The notes: generated by a model not told the origin, from the sequence alone. A DNA stretch of 64,000 bases from Streptomyces albireticuli (GCF_021228125.1 NZ_JAJQQS010000005.1:372001-436000), one strand, 5' to 3'; shown: positions 45,318 through 54,191, numbered from the stretch's first letter. Translations and numbers: made by a program.

Positions 45318-46139
45318 ATGGAGCATGAGGTGTTCGTTCCGTTTCCCGTCGAATCCGTCCGGCGGGTCCTCGCCGACCCCGCGCGCGTCGTGCGCTGCGT
45401 CCCCGGCCTCCAGCAGGACGTCGCGGACGCCTCCGGCGCGCTCGTGGCCGGGCGGCTCCGGCTGCGCATAGGCGGCTCGACCATCACCTACCGCGGCTCG
45501 CTGCACCTGACGGAGCGCGACGGCGGGTACGACCTGTCCGGTGAGGGCGGTGAGGTGCGCGGTTCCGGCACGGTGACGCTCACGCTGCGCGGGCTGCTGG
45601 AGCCGGTCGAGGGCGGGACGCGGCTGGTCTGCGTGGCCACGGTCGGCAGCGGCGGCCGGCTCGCGGAGTTCGACGAGAAGACGACGGAGGCCACGGCCCG
45701 CCGGCTGCTGGACCGCTTCGCCGCCGCGCTGGCGGAGGAGCTGCGCGAGGACGCCGAGGAGGAGGCGGGCGACGGTCCGCGCCTGGAAGGCGGCAGCGTC
45801 TTCGACACGGAGGTCCCGCCGCCGTCGCTCGACCCGGCCGAAGACGCCCTCGACGAGGACGCCGAGAGCGATGACGACGGCGCCGATGACGAGGACGACG
45901 AGGACGACGAGGACGACGACGAGGCGCCCGCGGCGGAGGCCGCCCACGCCCGCCGCACGATGATCGGCCGTAGCGCCGAGGAGGTCGACCACGCCCCGCC
46001 GAGGGGCCGTTACGCCCCGGTGCCGGCCCCCGAGGCGGCGTCCGCCACCGCGGCGGCGCTGCGCTGGGCGGCGCCCGCGGCGGCGGTGGCCCTGGCCTCC
46101 GCGGTGGTGGTGGGCCGGGTGCTGCGACGCCGTCGCTAG
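45318..46139 (+). CDS. SRPBCC (CoxG-like) protein with C-terminal membrane anchor
   Basis: The 273-aa product starts with a SRPBCC lipid-binding fold of about 145 residues (HEVFVPFPVESVRRVLADPARVVRCVPG; TVTLTLRGLLEPVEGGTRL), then an extreme Asp/Glu tract (about residues 170-205), and ends in a membrane helix (about 245-265). The layout is that of a tail-anchored protein facing the cytoplasm. CoxG-like proteins assist carbon-monoxide-dehydrogenase-type enzymes, but no such genes are near. TAGGCT 8 nt before ATG suggests a leaderless start. Confidence 0.7.
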   Translation: MEHEVFVPFPVESVRRVLADPARVVRCVPGLQQDVADASGALVAGRLRLRIGGSTITYRGSLHLTERDGGYDLSGEGGEVRGSGTVTLTLRGLLEPVEGGTRLVCVATVGSGGRLAEFDEKTTEATARRLLDRFAAALAEELREDAEEEAGDGPRLEGGSVFDTEVPPPSLDPAEDALDEDAESDDDGADDEDDEDDEDDDEAPAAEAAHARRTMIGRSAEEVDHAPPRGRYAPVPAPEAASATAAALRWAAPAAAVALASAVVVGRVLRRRR

Positions 46140-46191
46140 CGGTTCGGGGTCCGGACCGCTTCGGCCCGCCTCAGCCCGTAATGTCGGACCC

Positions 46192-47004
46192 GTGACCAAC
46201 GACGTACGCACAGACGACAGCACCGTGCATCTGACCGCCGGCGGTGCCGAGCTGACGCTCGATCCGCGCAACGGCTGCCGGATCACGAGTCTCCGGATCG
46301 ACGGCACGGAGCTCCTCCGGCAGGGTGCCAAATACGGTGCCTTCCCCATGGTCCCCTGGTGCGGGCGGATCGAGCTGGGGCAGTTCCGGAACGGCGGCGA
46401 GCGTCACCAGATGCCCGTCAACTCCGGCCCGCACGCCATCCACGGCACCGGCCGGGACACCGCCTGGCACACCGCCCGGGTGGCGGACTCCTCGGCGGCG
46501 TTCTTCTACGACCTGGCCGCCCCCTGGCCGTACCCCGGCCGCGTCACCCAGCTGGCCGAGCTGACGGCGGATTCGCTCACGCTCACCATGGGCGTCGAGA
46601 CCTACGGCGACTCCTTCCCGGCCCAGGCCGGCTGGCACCCCTGGTTCCTGCGCAACCTCGGCACCGGCAAGGACGTCGAGCTCGGCTTCGAGGCCGGGTG
46701 GCAGGAGGAGCGCGGCGACGACCACCTGCCGACGGGCCGCCGCGTCGCCCCCCGCCCCGGCCCTTGGGACGACTGCTTCGGGATGCCCGACGGTGTGGAC
46801 GTCACGCTCACCTGGCCGGGCGCCCTGGAGCTGAAGGTCACCAGCCGCAGCGAGTGGGTGGTGATCTACGACGAGCAGGCCGAGGCCGTCTGCGTCGAGC
46901 CGCAGTCCGGTCCGCCGAACGGGCTCAACACCCTGCCGCGCCTGGTCACGCCCATCGATCCGCTGGAGATCTCCACGACGTGGACCTGGCGGAGCCTGGC
47001 CTAA
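46192..47004 (+). CDS. Aldose 1-epimerase-like protein
   Basis: The 270-aa product matches the galactose mutarotase fold: FPMVPWCGRIELGQF, HAIHGTGRDTAWHT (first conserved His), AGWHPWFLRN (second His), and a late acidic residue in CVEPQSGPPNGLN. It would interconvert alpha and beta sugars. TAATGT precedes GTG 46192 by 7 nt (leaderless-type). pyrE follows 10 nt later; its own -10 box overlaps the stop codon. Confidence 0.85.
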   Translation: MTNDVRTDDSTVHLTAGGAELTLDPRNGCRITSLRIDGTELLRQGAKYGAFPMVPWCGRIELGQFRNGGERHQMPVNSGPHAIHGTGRDTAWHTARVADSSAAFFYDLAAPWPYPGRVTQLAELTADSLTLTMGVETYGDSFPAQAGWHPWFLRNLGTGKDVELGFEAGWQEERGDDHLPTGRRVAPRPGPWDDCFGMPDGVDVTLTWPGALELKVTSRSEWVVIYDEQAEAVCVEPQSGPPNGLNTLPRLVTPIDPLEISTTWTWRSLA

Positions 47005-47014
47005 GCTCATGCCC

Positions 47015-47554
47015 ATGAGCGATGCGCGTGACGCCCTGCTGCAGCAGATCAAGGACAAGGCCGTGGTCCACGGCAAGGTGACCCTCTCCTCCGGCAAGGA
47101 GGCCGACTACTACATCGACCTCCGCCGGATCACCCTGGACGCCGAGGCGGCGCCGCTGGTCGGCCAGGTGATGCTGGACGCCACGGCCGACCTGGAGTAC
47201 GACGCCGTCGGCGGCCTCACCCTGGGCGCCGACCCGGTCGCCACGTCGATGCTGCACGCCGCCGCCGCGCGCGGCCGCAAGCTGGACGCCTTCGTCGTGC
47301 GCAAGGCGCAGAAGACGCACGGCATGCAGCGCCGTATCGAGGGCCCGGACATCAAGGGCCGCCGCGTCCTCGTGGTCGAGGACACCTCGACCACCGGTGG
47401 CTCCCCGCTGACGGCCGTCGAGGCGGCCCGTGAGGCGGGCGCCGAGGTCGTGGCCGTGGCGACGATCGTCGACCGCGGTGCCGCCTCCGCTATCGAAGAG
47501 GCCGGTCTGCGTTATGTGACGGGTTATTCCCTGGGCGACCTCGACCTGGGCTGA
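47015..47554 (+). CDS. pyrE: Orotate phosphoribosyltransferase
   Basis: The 179-aa product makes OMP from orotate and PRPP in pyrimidine synthesis. LSSGKEADYYIDLRR, GGLTLGADPVATSM, the PRPP motif VLVVEDTSTTGGSPL and AVATIVDRG are all family positions. ATG 47015 gives the usual SDARDALLQQIKDKA start; ATG 47009 is upstream. TAAGCT 7 nt before suggests its own leaderless transcript even though it follows the epimerase closely. Confidence 0.95.
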   Translation: MSDARDALLQQIKDKAVVHGKVTLSSGKEADYYIDLRRITLDAEAAPLVGQVMLDATADLEYDAVGGLTLGADPVATSMLHAAAARGRKLDAFVVRKAQKTHGMQRRIEGPDIKGRRVLVVEDTSTTGGSPLTAVEAAREAGAEVVAVATIVDRGAASAIEEAGLRYVTGYSLGDLDLG

Positions 47555-47592
47555 CCTGCGGATTCGGTTTTTGGATCAAGAAAAGCGCGGCC

Positions 47593-47630
47593 GGAGGGCG
47601 TGTGGTTTCACGTGAAACCACACGCCCTCC
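47593..47630. terminator. 38-bp perfect palindrome (terminator-like) containing parS
   Basis: Two 17-bp arms beginning GGAGGGCGTGTGGTTTC and ending in the complement meet at ACGT, 38 nt after pyrE. As RNA it is a strong hairpin. Its centre is a full parS site, so the element may serve both roles. Confidence 0.8.
47605..47618. promoter_or_regulatory. parS centromere site
   Basis: GTTTCACGTGAAAC matches the Streptomyces ParB-binding parS consensus at all 14 positions. In Streptomyces such sites cluster around oriC and organise chromosome segregation in sporulating hyphae. Confidence 0.9.
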
Positions 47631-47755
47631 GCGCATTCGGCGTGAGCACCATGTGGAGCAATTCGGGGAGTCTGGGAAGATGGGGGCGACGATGAACGTC
47701 GCCCCCTAGGTCAGGGCCCCCTCGCCCACACCCGCACATCACAAGGAGCGGACAG

Positions 47756-48778
47756 ATGCCCATCGCAACCCCCGAGGTCTACAACGAGATGCTCGACCGG
47801 GCGAAGGCAGGCAAGTTCGCCTACCCGGCCATCAATGTGACCTCGACGCAGACTCTGCACGCCGCGCTGCGCGGCTTCGCCGAGGCGGAGAGCGACGGCA
47901 TCATCCAGATCTCCACCGGTGGCGCGGAGTTCCTCGGTGGCCAGTACAGCAAGGACATGGTCTCCGGCGCCGTCGCGCTGGCCGAGTTCGCGCACGTCGT
48001 CGCCAAGAAGTACCCGGTGAACATCGCGCTGCACACCGACCACTGCCCGAAGGACAAGCTCGACGGCTACGTCCGTCCGCTGCTGGCCATCTCGCAGGAG
48101 CGCGTCGCCGCCGGTCAGAACCCGCTCTTCCAGTCCCACATGTGGGACGGCTCCGCCGAGAAGCTCGACGAGAACCTCGCCATCGCGAAGGAGCTCCTCG
48201 CCGAGGCCGTGAAGGCGAAGATCATCCTTGAGGTCGAGATCACCCCGACCGGTGGCGAGGAGGACGGCGTCACCCACGAGATCAACGACGACCTCTACAC
48301 CACCGTCGCCGACGTGGAGCGCACCGCCGAGGCCCTGGGCCTGGGCGAGAAGGGCCGCTACCTGCTGGCCGCCTCCTTCGGCAACGTCCACGGCGTCTAC
48401 AAGCCGGGCAACGTCGTGCTCCGCCCCGAGCTGCTCCGTGACCTCCAGGACGGCATCGCCGCCAAGCACGGCAAGGCCGACCCGTTCGACTTCGTCTTCC
48501 ACGGCGGCTCGGGCTCCACGGAGGAGGAGATCCGCACCGCGCTGGAGAACGGCGTCGTGAAGATGAACCTCGACACCGACACCCAGTACGCCTTCACGCG
48601 TCCGGTCGCGGCCCACATGTTCAAGAACTACGACGGCGTCCTGAAGGTCGACGGCGAGGTCGGCGACAAGAAGACCTACGACCCGCGCACCTGGGGCAAG
48701 CTGGCCGAGGGCAGCATGGCCGCGCGCGTCACCAAGGCCTGCGCCGACCTGCGCTCCACGGGCACCAAGCTGAAGTAG
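47756..48778 (+). CDS. fba: Class II fructose-bisphosphate aldolase
   Basis: The 340-aa product cleaves fructose 1,6-bisphosphate in glycolysis and is zinc-dependent. ALHTDHCPKDKLDG carries the metal ligands, SHMWDGSAEKLDENL follows, FGNVHGVYKPGNV and FVFHGGSGST hold later ligands, and DTDTQYAFTRP is the phosphate-binding region. AGGAG precedes ATG 47756. The gene is monocistronic with a terminator downstream. Confidence 0.97.
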   Translation: MPIATPEVYNEMLDRAKAGKFAYPAINVTSTQTLHAALRGFAEAESDGIIQISTGGAEFLGGQYSKDMVSGAVALAEFAHVVAKKYPVNIALHTDHCPKDKLDGYVRPLLAISQERVAAGQNPLFQSHMWDGSAEKLDENLAIAKELLAEAVKAKIILEVEITPTGGEEDGVTHEINDDLYTTVADVERTAEALGLGEKGRYLLAASFGNVHGVYKPGNVVLRPELLRDLQDGIAAKHGKADPFDFVFHGGSGSTEEEIRTALENGVVKMNLDTDTQYAFTRPVAAHMFKNYDGVLKVDGEVGDKKTYDPRTWGKLAEGSMAARVTKACADLRSTGTKLK

Positions 48779-48817
48779 TCCTCCCCGGGGCTGCCGGGCA
48801 GCCCCACGAGGACCGGG

Positions 48818-48863
48818 AAGGGCCCGGCCCCCGCTCGTACCGACGAGCGGCGGCCGGGCCCTT
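48818..48863 (+). terminator. Terminator of fba
   Basis: A 12-bp outer stem (AAGGGCCCGGCC with its complement at 48852-48863) encloses a second GCTCGT/ACGAGC hairpin and ends in TTTCG. Confidence 0.75.
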
Positions 48864-48925
48864 TCGCGTGGCCGGGGCTTTCGTGAGGCCGGGGCTTTCG
48901 CGTGGCCGGGCCCTTCGTGAGGACG
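48862..48925. repeat. GGCCGGGGCTTTCGTG-type tandem repeats after fba
   Basis: Three to four imperfect units (TGGCCGGGGCTTTCG, AGGCCGGGGCTTTCG, TGGCCGGGCCCTTCG) run on from the right arm of the fba terminator, suggesting they were copied from it. Confidence 0.65.
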
Positions 48926-49029
48926 GCCGCTCGACCGGGATCCGCGTACGGCCGGTCGCGTGGCCGGGCTCCCGCGCGGTGGGGCCGCCTCGCCTGGCCC
49001 GGTCCGCCCTCGCGGGGGATGATCGCCGC

Positions 49030-50595
49030 ATGAGCGACTCCGCACCGGACCCCGGCCGCGGCCGCGAGCCGGCCCCACCGCCGGGGCTGCCGCCCGGCAC
49101 GGCGCCGGGCGGACCCGCCGCGGACGACGGCGCGCCCGCGGTGCGGCTGGGCACCGCCGCGGGGCGCTGGGTCCTGCTGACGGCCGTGCTCGGCTCGGGC
49201 ATGGCGATGCTGGACAGCACCGTCGTCAACGTGGCCCTGCCGCACATCGGCCGGGACCTCGACGCGAACCTGGCCGCCCTCCAGTGGACCGTCAACGCCT
49301 ACATGCTCACCCTCGCCGGCCTGATCCTGCTGGGCGGCTCCCTGGGCGACCGGTACGGGCGGCGGCGGATCTTCGTCATCGGCGTGGTGTGGTTCGCGCT
49401 GGCCTCACTGCTGTGCGGGGTGGCGCCGGACGCCGGGGTGCTGATCGCGGCGCGGGCCCTCCAGGGCGTCGGAGGCGCCCTGCTCACCCCCGGTTCGCTC
49501 GCGCTGATCCAGGCGGTCTTCCACCCCGACGACCGGGCGGGCGCCGTCGGCGCCTGGTCGGGGCTGGGCGGCGTGGCGTCGGCCGTCGGCCCGTTCGTGG
49601 GCGGCTGGCTGGTGGACGGGCCGGGCTGGCGCTGGGTGTTCCTGATCAACCTGCCGCTGGCCGCCGTGTGCGTGGTGGTCGCGCTCCGGTACGTGCCGGA
49701 GACCCGCGACCCGGCGGCGCGCGGCCGGTTCGACGTGCTCGGCGCGGCCCTGGGCGCGCTGGCGCTCGGCGCCGTGACGTACGCGCTGATCGCCGCGCCC
49801 GACAAGGGCGCCTCGCCCTGGGTGATCGTCCCGGCGGTCGCCGGTGTGCTGCTGGGCGCCGCCTTCGTCGCCGTGGAGCGGCGGCGGGCGGACCCGATGC
49901 TGCCGCCGGAGATCTTCGCCGTCCGGCAGTTCACGGCCATCAACGTCGTCACGGTCTTCGTCTACGCCGCCTTCAGCGGCTTCTTCTTCCTCGCGGTGCT
50001 CCAGCTCCAGGTCGTCGTGGGCTGGTCGGCCCTCGCGGCGGGCACGGCCCTGCTGCCGACGACCGTGCTGATGCTGCTGCTCTCGGCCCGCTCCGGGAAG
50101 ATCGCCCAGCGCATCGGGGCGCGGCTCCCGCTGACCGTCGGACCGCTGCTGTGCGCGGCCGGGCTGCTGCTGATGACCCGGGTCGGGGCCGGGGCGGTGT
50201 ACTGGCGGGACGTACTGCCCGCGCTGATCGTGCTGGGCATGGGCATGGTGGTGCTGGTCGCGCCGCTCACCGCCACGGTGCTGGCCTCCGTGGACGTCTC
50301 CCGGGCGGGCCTGGCCAGCGGCATCAACAACGCGGCGGCCCGCGCGGCCGGCCTGATCGCGGTCGCCGCGCTGCCGCTGCTGGCGGGCATGGGCCCGGAC
50401 GTCTACCGGGACCCGGCGGCGTTCTCCAGGACCTTCGACCGGGCGATGCTGATGTGCGCGGGGGCGCTGGTGGTGGGGGCGGTGCTGGCGTGGGCGACGG
50501 TGCGGGGGCCTGAGCGGGGGGCGGGGGCGTGCCGGGCGGAGTGCGAGTACCACTGCGGGGTGTCGTCGCCGCCGCTGGATCCGGGGGACGGGTAG
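49030..50595 (+). CDS. MFS drug exporter (DHA2/EmrB type, 14 helices)
   Basis: The 521-aa product has an acidic Pro-rich N-tail, then 14 membrane helices. Family signatures are MAMLDSTVVNVALPHIGRDL (motif D1-type, helix 1), GDRYGRRRIF (motif A), ARALQGVGGALLTPGSLALI (motif B) and GPFVGGWLVDGPGWRWVFLIN (motif C, antiporter). It should pump a cationic or hydrophobic compound out against protons. ATG 49030 has GATGAT 6 nt upstream, so the mRNA may be leaderless. No adjacent regulator identifies the substrate. Confidence 0.92.
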   Translation: MSDSAPDPGRGREPAPPPGLPPGTAPGGPAADDGAPAVRLGTAAGRWVLLTAVLGSGMAMLDSTVVNVALPHIGRDLDANLAALQWTVNAYMLTLAGLILLGGSLGDRYGRRRIFVIGVVWFALASLLCGVAPDAGVLIAARALQGVGGALLTPGSLALIQAVFHPDDRAGAVGAWSGLGGVASAVGPFVGGWLVDGPGWRWVFLINLPLAAVCVVVALRYVPETRDPAARGRFDVLGAALGALALGAVTYALIAAPDKGASPWVIVPAVAGVLLGAAFVAVERRRADPMLPPEIFAVRQFTAINVVTVFVYAAFSGFFFLAVLQLQVVVGWSALAAGTALLPTTVLMLLLSARSGKIAQRIGARLPLTVGPLLCAAGLLLMTRVGAGAVYWRDVLPALIVLGMGMVVLVAPLTATVLASVDVSRAGLASGINNAAARAAGLIAVAALPLLAGMGPDVYRDPAAFSRTFDRAMLMCAGALVVGAVLAWATVRGPERGAGACRAECEYHCGVSSPPLDPGDG

Positions 50596-50609
50596 CGGTG
50601 GCGCTGCGC

Positions 50610-50780
50610 GGGGCCTTTTCCCCTACCCGCCCCTTCCCGAATGTCCTCAATCGCCGGACGGGCTGATTTTCAGCCCGTCCGGCGATCGAGAACCGGGGTC
50701 GGGGGCGGAGCCGCACATCGGATACAGCGGGAAGGGGCGGGGCGGGGTAAGGCCCCGCGCGGCGGCAACCCCGCCGCACC
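50610..50780. repeat. Composite hairpin repeat, copy 2
   Basis: Outer left arm CCCCTACCCGCCCCTTCCCG, a perfect inner hairpin (CGCCGGACGGGCTGA with its complement, 50654-50686), a CGGAGCCGCACATCGGAT module, and outer right arm CGGGAAGGGGCGGGGCGGGG. It lies 15 nt after the MFS gene. Confidence 0.8.
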
Positions 50781-50818
50781 CTACGGCCCGTAGCGGACAC
50801 TGCGGCAGACTGGACCGC

Positions 50819-51232
50819 ATGTCCATTCACGAGAACCTGCTCGGGGGACCGCCCCCGACCCACCTCCCCGACGACCCGGAGCCCCGCGAGCTGCTCGCCT
50901 CCGGCGCCGCTCCCGCCGAGGTCGCCGCGAAGTACCCCGCGTCCTCCCTCGCGTGGGCGCAGCTCGCCGACGAGGCGTTCGACGGCGGCCGGGTCGTCGA
51001 GTCCTATGCGTACGCCCGCACGGGCTACCACCGCGGCCTCGACGCCCTGCGCCGCAGCGGCTGGAAGGGCCACGGCCCGGTGCCCTTCGAGCACGAGCCG
51101 AACCGCGGCTTCCTGCGTGCCCTGCACGCCCTGGCCCGCGCCGCGCAGTCGATCGGCGAGCAGGAGGAGTACGAGCGCTGCTCGACCTTCCTGCGGGAGA
51201 GCTCCCCGACGGCCGCCAACACCCTGGGCTGA
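50819..51232 (+). CDS. DUF3151 family protein
   Basis: The 137-aa product matches DUF3151 (SIHENLLGGPPPTHLPDDPEP at the start; WAQLADEAFDGGRVVESYAYARTGYHRGLDALRRSGWKG, here read in parts; YERCSTFLRESSP). The family is conserved in actinobacteria near the aldolase gene, as here, and has no known function. CAGACT 7 nt before ATG is consistent with a leaderless start. Confidence 0.9.
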   Translation: MSIHENLLGGPPPTHLPDDPEPRELLASGAAPAEVAAKYPASSLAWAQLADEAFDGGRVVESYAYARTGYHRGLDALRRSGWKGHGPVPFEHEPNRGFLRALHALARAAQSIGEQEEYERCSTFLRESSPTAANTLG

Positions 51233-51392
51233 GCCACGGGCGCCGTCACGGCCCACCCGCCGTGGCGGCGGCCGGTCCCGGCCGCCCGGGGCCCGCCGAA
51301 GGCCCTTCACGGGCCTTGCAGCCGACGGTGTCCGGCACCGATGATCCCCGCAGTGACCCGGCGATCCCGGGAGCGACGGCAGGGGAGACACG

Positions 51393-52232
51393 ATGACTTC
51401 CGAACCACGTTCCACCGTTCAGGACACCGCGCCGAACGTCCACTTCACCGGCAGCACGCCCTACGAGGACTATGTGCGGGCATCCGTCCTCGGCGACCTC
51501 CAGGAACCGCTCTCCGACGACCCCGGCGAGATGTCCTTCCTCGTCACCACCCAGGTGATGGAGCTCTGGTTCACCCTCCTCGTGCACGAGTGGCGGACCG
51601 CGGCCCGTGCCCTGCGCGAGGACGACCTCGCGACCGCGATGGCCGCGCTCAGACGCTCCACGTACGAGCTGGAATCGCTCAACGCGTCCTGGAAGCCGCT
51701 CGCCCATCTGACGCCCACCCAGTTCAACGCCTTCCGCTCCGCGCTCGGCGAGGCGTCCGGCTTCCAGTCGGCGACCTACCGCCGCCTGGAGTTCCTGCTC
51801 GGCGAGAAGTCCCCGGCGATGCTCGTCCCCTACCGCGGCGCGCCCGCCGTCCACGCGGAGCTGGCGGAGGCGCTGCGCGAACCGGGCCTCTACGACGAGG
51901 TGCTGCGCCACCTCGCCCGCCGCGGCCACGCGATACCCCGGGCCGTCCTCGACCGCGACGTGTCCCAGGCCTACGCCCCGGACCCCGCCGTCGAGGAGGT
52001 CTGGCAGCGCGTCTACGCGGGCGACCAGAACGCCGAGGCGTGCCGGCTGGGCGAGGCCCTGACCGAGGTCGCCGAGCTGGTCTGGCGGTGGCGCAACGAC
52101 CACCTCGTCGCCACCCGCCGGGCGATGGGCGCCAAGGTGGGCACCGGCGGCTCGGCGGGCGTCGCCTGGCTGGAGAAACGCGCCGCCAAACACGTCTTCC
52201 CCGAGCTGTGGACGGCGCGCAGCCGTGTCTGA
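51393..52232 (+). CDS. kynA: Tryptophan 2,3-dioxygenase
   Basis: The 279-aa product opens tryptophan to N-formylkynurenine, a haem enzyme. VMELWFTLLVHEW, ESLNASWKPLAHLTPTQFNAFR, GFQSATYRRLEFLLG and GTGGSAGVAWL are family positions. The haem-ligand His is present, 12 residues before GTGGS (NDHLVATRR). At the usual HQ--ELW position the residue before Gln is Thr, not His. AGGGGAG precedes ATG 51393. It overlaps kynureninase by 8 nt. Confidence 0.92.
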   Translation: MTSEPRSTVQDTAPNVHFTGSTPYEDYVRASVLGDLQEPLSDDPGEMSFLVTTQVMELWFTLLVHEWRTAARALREDDLATAMAALRRSTYELESLNASWKPLAHLTPTQFNAFRSALGEASGFQSATYRRLEFLLGEKSPAMLVPYRGAPAVHAELAEALREPGLYDEVLRHLARRGHAIPRAVLDRDVSQAYAPDPAVEEVWQRVYAGDQNAEACRLGEALTEVAELVWRWRNDHLVATRRAMGAKVGTGGSAGVAWLEKRAAKHVFPELWTARSRV

Positions 52233-53430
52233 CGGGCCGGACGGACTCGCCGTCGAGGCCGCGGCGCTCGACGACGGCGACGTGCTGGGCGCCGTGCGGA
52301 AGGAGTTCGCCCTCGACGACGGCACCGTCTACCTCGACGGGAACTCCCTGGGGGCGCTGCCCCGCAACGTCGCCGGGCGGCTCGCCGAGGTCGTCGGCGA
52401 GGAGTGGGGCCGGCTGCGCATCCGCTCCTGGACCGAATCCGGGTGGTGGGAGGCGCCCGAGCGGGTCGGCGACCGCGTCGGCCGGCTCGTCGGGGCCGCG
52501 CCCGGCCGGATCGTCGTCGGCGACTCCACGAGCGTCAACGTCTTCAAGGCGGTCGTCGCCGCCGTCCGGCTGGCGGGCCCGGGCCGCGACGAGGTGCTGG
52601 TCGACGCGGCGACGTTCCCCACCGACGGCTACATCGCCGCCTCCGCCGCCCGGATGACGGGCTGCCGGATCAGGGCGGTCGACGCCCGGGACGTTCCCGC
52701 GGAAGCCGGGCCGCGCACCGCCGTCGCGCTCGTCAACCACGTCGACTACCGCTCCGGCCGCCTCCACGACCTGGCCGGGACGACGGCGGCCGTGCACGCG
52801 GCCGGGGCGCTGGTGGTGTGGGACCTGTGCCACAGCGCGGGCGCCCTGCCCGTCGGGCTCGACGCGCACGGCGTGGATCTCGCGGTCGGCTGCACGTACA
52901 AGTACCTCAACGGCGGGCCCGGAGCCCCCGCCTACCTCTATGTGCGCGACGAGCTCCAGCCCCGCTTCGACTCCCCGCTCCCGGGCTGGAACTCCCACGC
53001 CGACCCCTTCGCGATGGACTTCGCCTACGCGCCCGCCGACGGCGCGGCCAGGGGACGGGTCGGCACACCGGAGATCCTCTCCCTGCTCGCCCTGGACGCC
53101 GCGCTCGACGTCTGGGAAGGCGTCGCCCTTACGGACGTGAGAACGAAGAGTCTCGCCCTTACGGACTTCTTCCTGCGCTGCGTGGAGGCGTACGTGCCCG
53201 GGGGCCGCGTCGAGAGCGTCACCCCGGCCGCGCACGCCGAGCGGGGCAGCCAGGTGTCCCTGCGGTGCGCCTCCGGCGCGGCAGGCGTCATGGAGGAGCT
53301 GATCCGGCGCGGCGTCGTCGGCGACTTCCGCCGCCCGGACGTCCTGCGCTTCGGCTTCGCCCCGCTCTACACGGGCTTCGCCGAGACGCGGAGGGCGGCG
53401 CGGGTGCTGGGGGAGGTGCTGGCGGGATGA
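52225..53430 (+). CDS. kynU: Kynureninase
   Basis: The 401-aa PLP enzyme splits kynurenine to anthranilate and alanine. VYLDGNSLGALPRN, STSVNVFKAVVAAV, VDAATFPTDGYIA, VVWDLCHSAGALPVGLD and the PLP lysine in GCTYKYLNGGPGAPAY are all present. GTG 52225 lies inside the end of kynA and its stop overlaps the next start (ATGA), so the three genes are translated as one unit. Confidence 0.95.
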   Translation: MSDGPDGLAVEAAALDDGDVLGAVRKEFALDDGTVYLDGNSLGALPRNVAGRLAEVVGEEWGRLRIRSWTESGWWEAPERVGDRVGRLVGAAPGRIVVGDSTSVNVFKAVVAAVRLAGPGRDEVLVDAATFPTDGYIAASAARMTGCRIRAVDARDVPAEAGPRTAVALVNHVDYRSGRLHDLAGTTAAVHAAGALVVWDLCHSAGALPVGLDAHGVDLAVGCTYKYLNGGPGAPAYLYVRDELQPRFDSPLPGWNSHADPFAMDFAYAPADGAARGRVGTPEILSLLALDAALDVWEGVALTDVRTKSLALTDFFLRCVEAYVPGGRVESVTPAAHAERGSQVSLRCASGAAGVMEELIRRGVVGDFRRPDVLRFGFAPLYTGFAETRRAARVLGEVLAG

Positions 53431-54191
53431 CGGTTCCCGGGTCCGGGGCCGGGTCCGGGGCGGAGGCCGAGGAACGGGCGCTGATGGCCCTGCCGTACGA
53501 GGCGCCGTCCGGCACGGTCGCCTACGGGGAGCACCCGAGCCAGGTCGTCGACCTCTACCGGCCGCCCGGTGCGTCCGGGCCCGCCGGGGTCCGGGTGACG
53601 CTCCTGCACGGCGGCTTCTGGCGGGAGGCGTACGACCGCCGCCACCTCGCGCCGCTGGCGGCGGCGCTGGCGGGGCCGGGCGTCGAGGTCGCGCTGGCGG
53701 AGTACCGCCGGGTGGGCGGGGGCGGCGGGCTGCCGGCCACCTTCGAGGACGTGGCGCGGGTGACCGCGCTGCCCGGTGCCCCGGCCCGGCACGTCCTGGT
53801 GGGCCACTCCGCGGGCGGCCACCTCGCGCTGTGGGCGGCGAGCGCCGCCCCCGGCTCGGTGACCGAGGTCGTGGCCGTGGCACCCGTCGCGGACCTGGGC
53901 CGGGCCCGCGCCCTGGGCCTGGGCGGCGGCGCCGTCACGGCCTTCCTGGGCCCCGGCGAACACCCGGAGGCCGACCCCTCACGCCTGTCCCCGCCCCGCA
54001 TGCCGGTCACGGTCCTGCACGGCACGGCGGACCCGGACGTACCGCTGTCGGTGTCCGGGGCGTACGTGTCCGCGATGCGGGCTTGTGGGGGTGGGGTGGT
54101 GCTGCGGGCCTTGCGGGGGGTGGGGCACTTCGCGGCGGTGACGCCGGGGGTGGGGGCGTGCGGGGAGCTTGTGGGGGTGCTGGGGTTGTGA
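53427..54191 (+). CDS. Alpha/beta hydrolase, likely kynurenine formamidase
   Basis: The 254-aa product has HGGFW near residue 55, the oxyanion motif of formamidase-type hydrolases, the elbow VGHSAGGHLALWAA (Ser nucleophile), LHGTADPDVPLS (Asp) and GVGHFAAVTP (His). Its overlapped position after kynA and kynU fits hydrolysis of N-formylkynurenine, the missing middle step. The ATG overlaps the kynU stop. Confidence 0.8.
   Translation: MTVPGSGAGSGAEAEERALMALPYEAPSGTVAYGEHPSQVVDLYRPPGASGPAGVRVTLLHGGFWREAYDRRHLAPLAAALAGPGVEVALAEYRRVGGGGGLPATFEDVARVTALPGAPARHVLVGHSAGGHLALWAASAAPGSVTEVVAVAPVADLGRARALGLGGGAVTAFLGPGEHPEADPSRLSPPRMPVTVLHGTADPDVPLSVSGAYVSAMRACGGGVVLRALRGVGHFAAVTPGVGACGELVGVLGL

Noticed and set aside
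45895..45935. GACGACGAGGACGACGAG tandem repeat as a separate element
   Set aside because: It encodes the Asp/Glu tract of the SRPBCC protein in frame, so it is explained by the gene.
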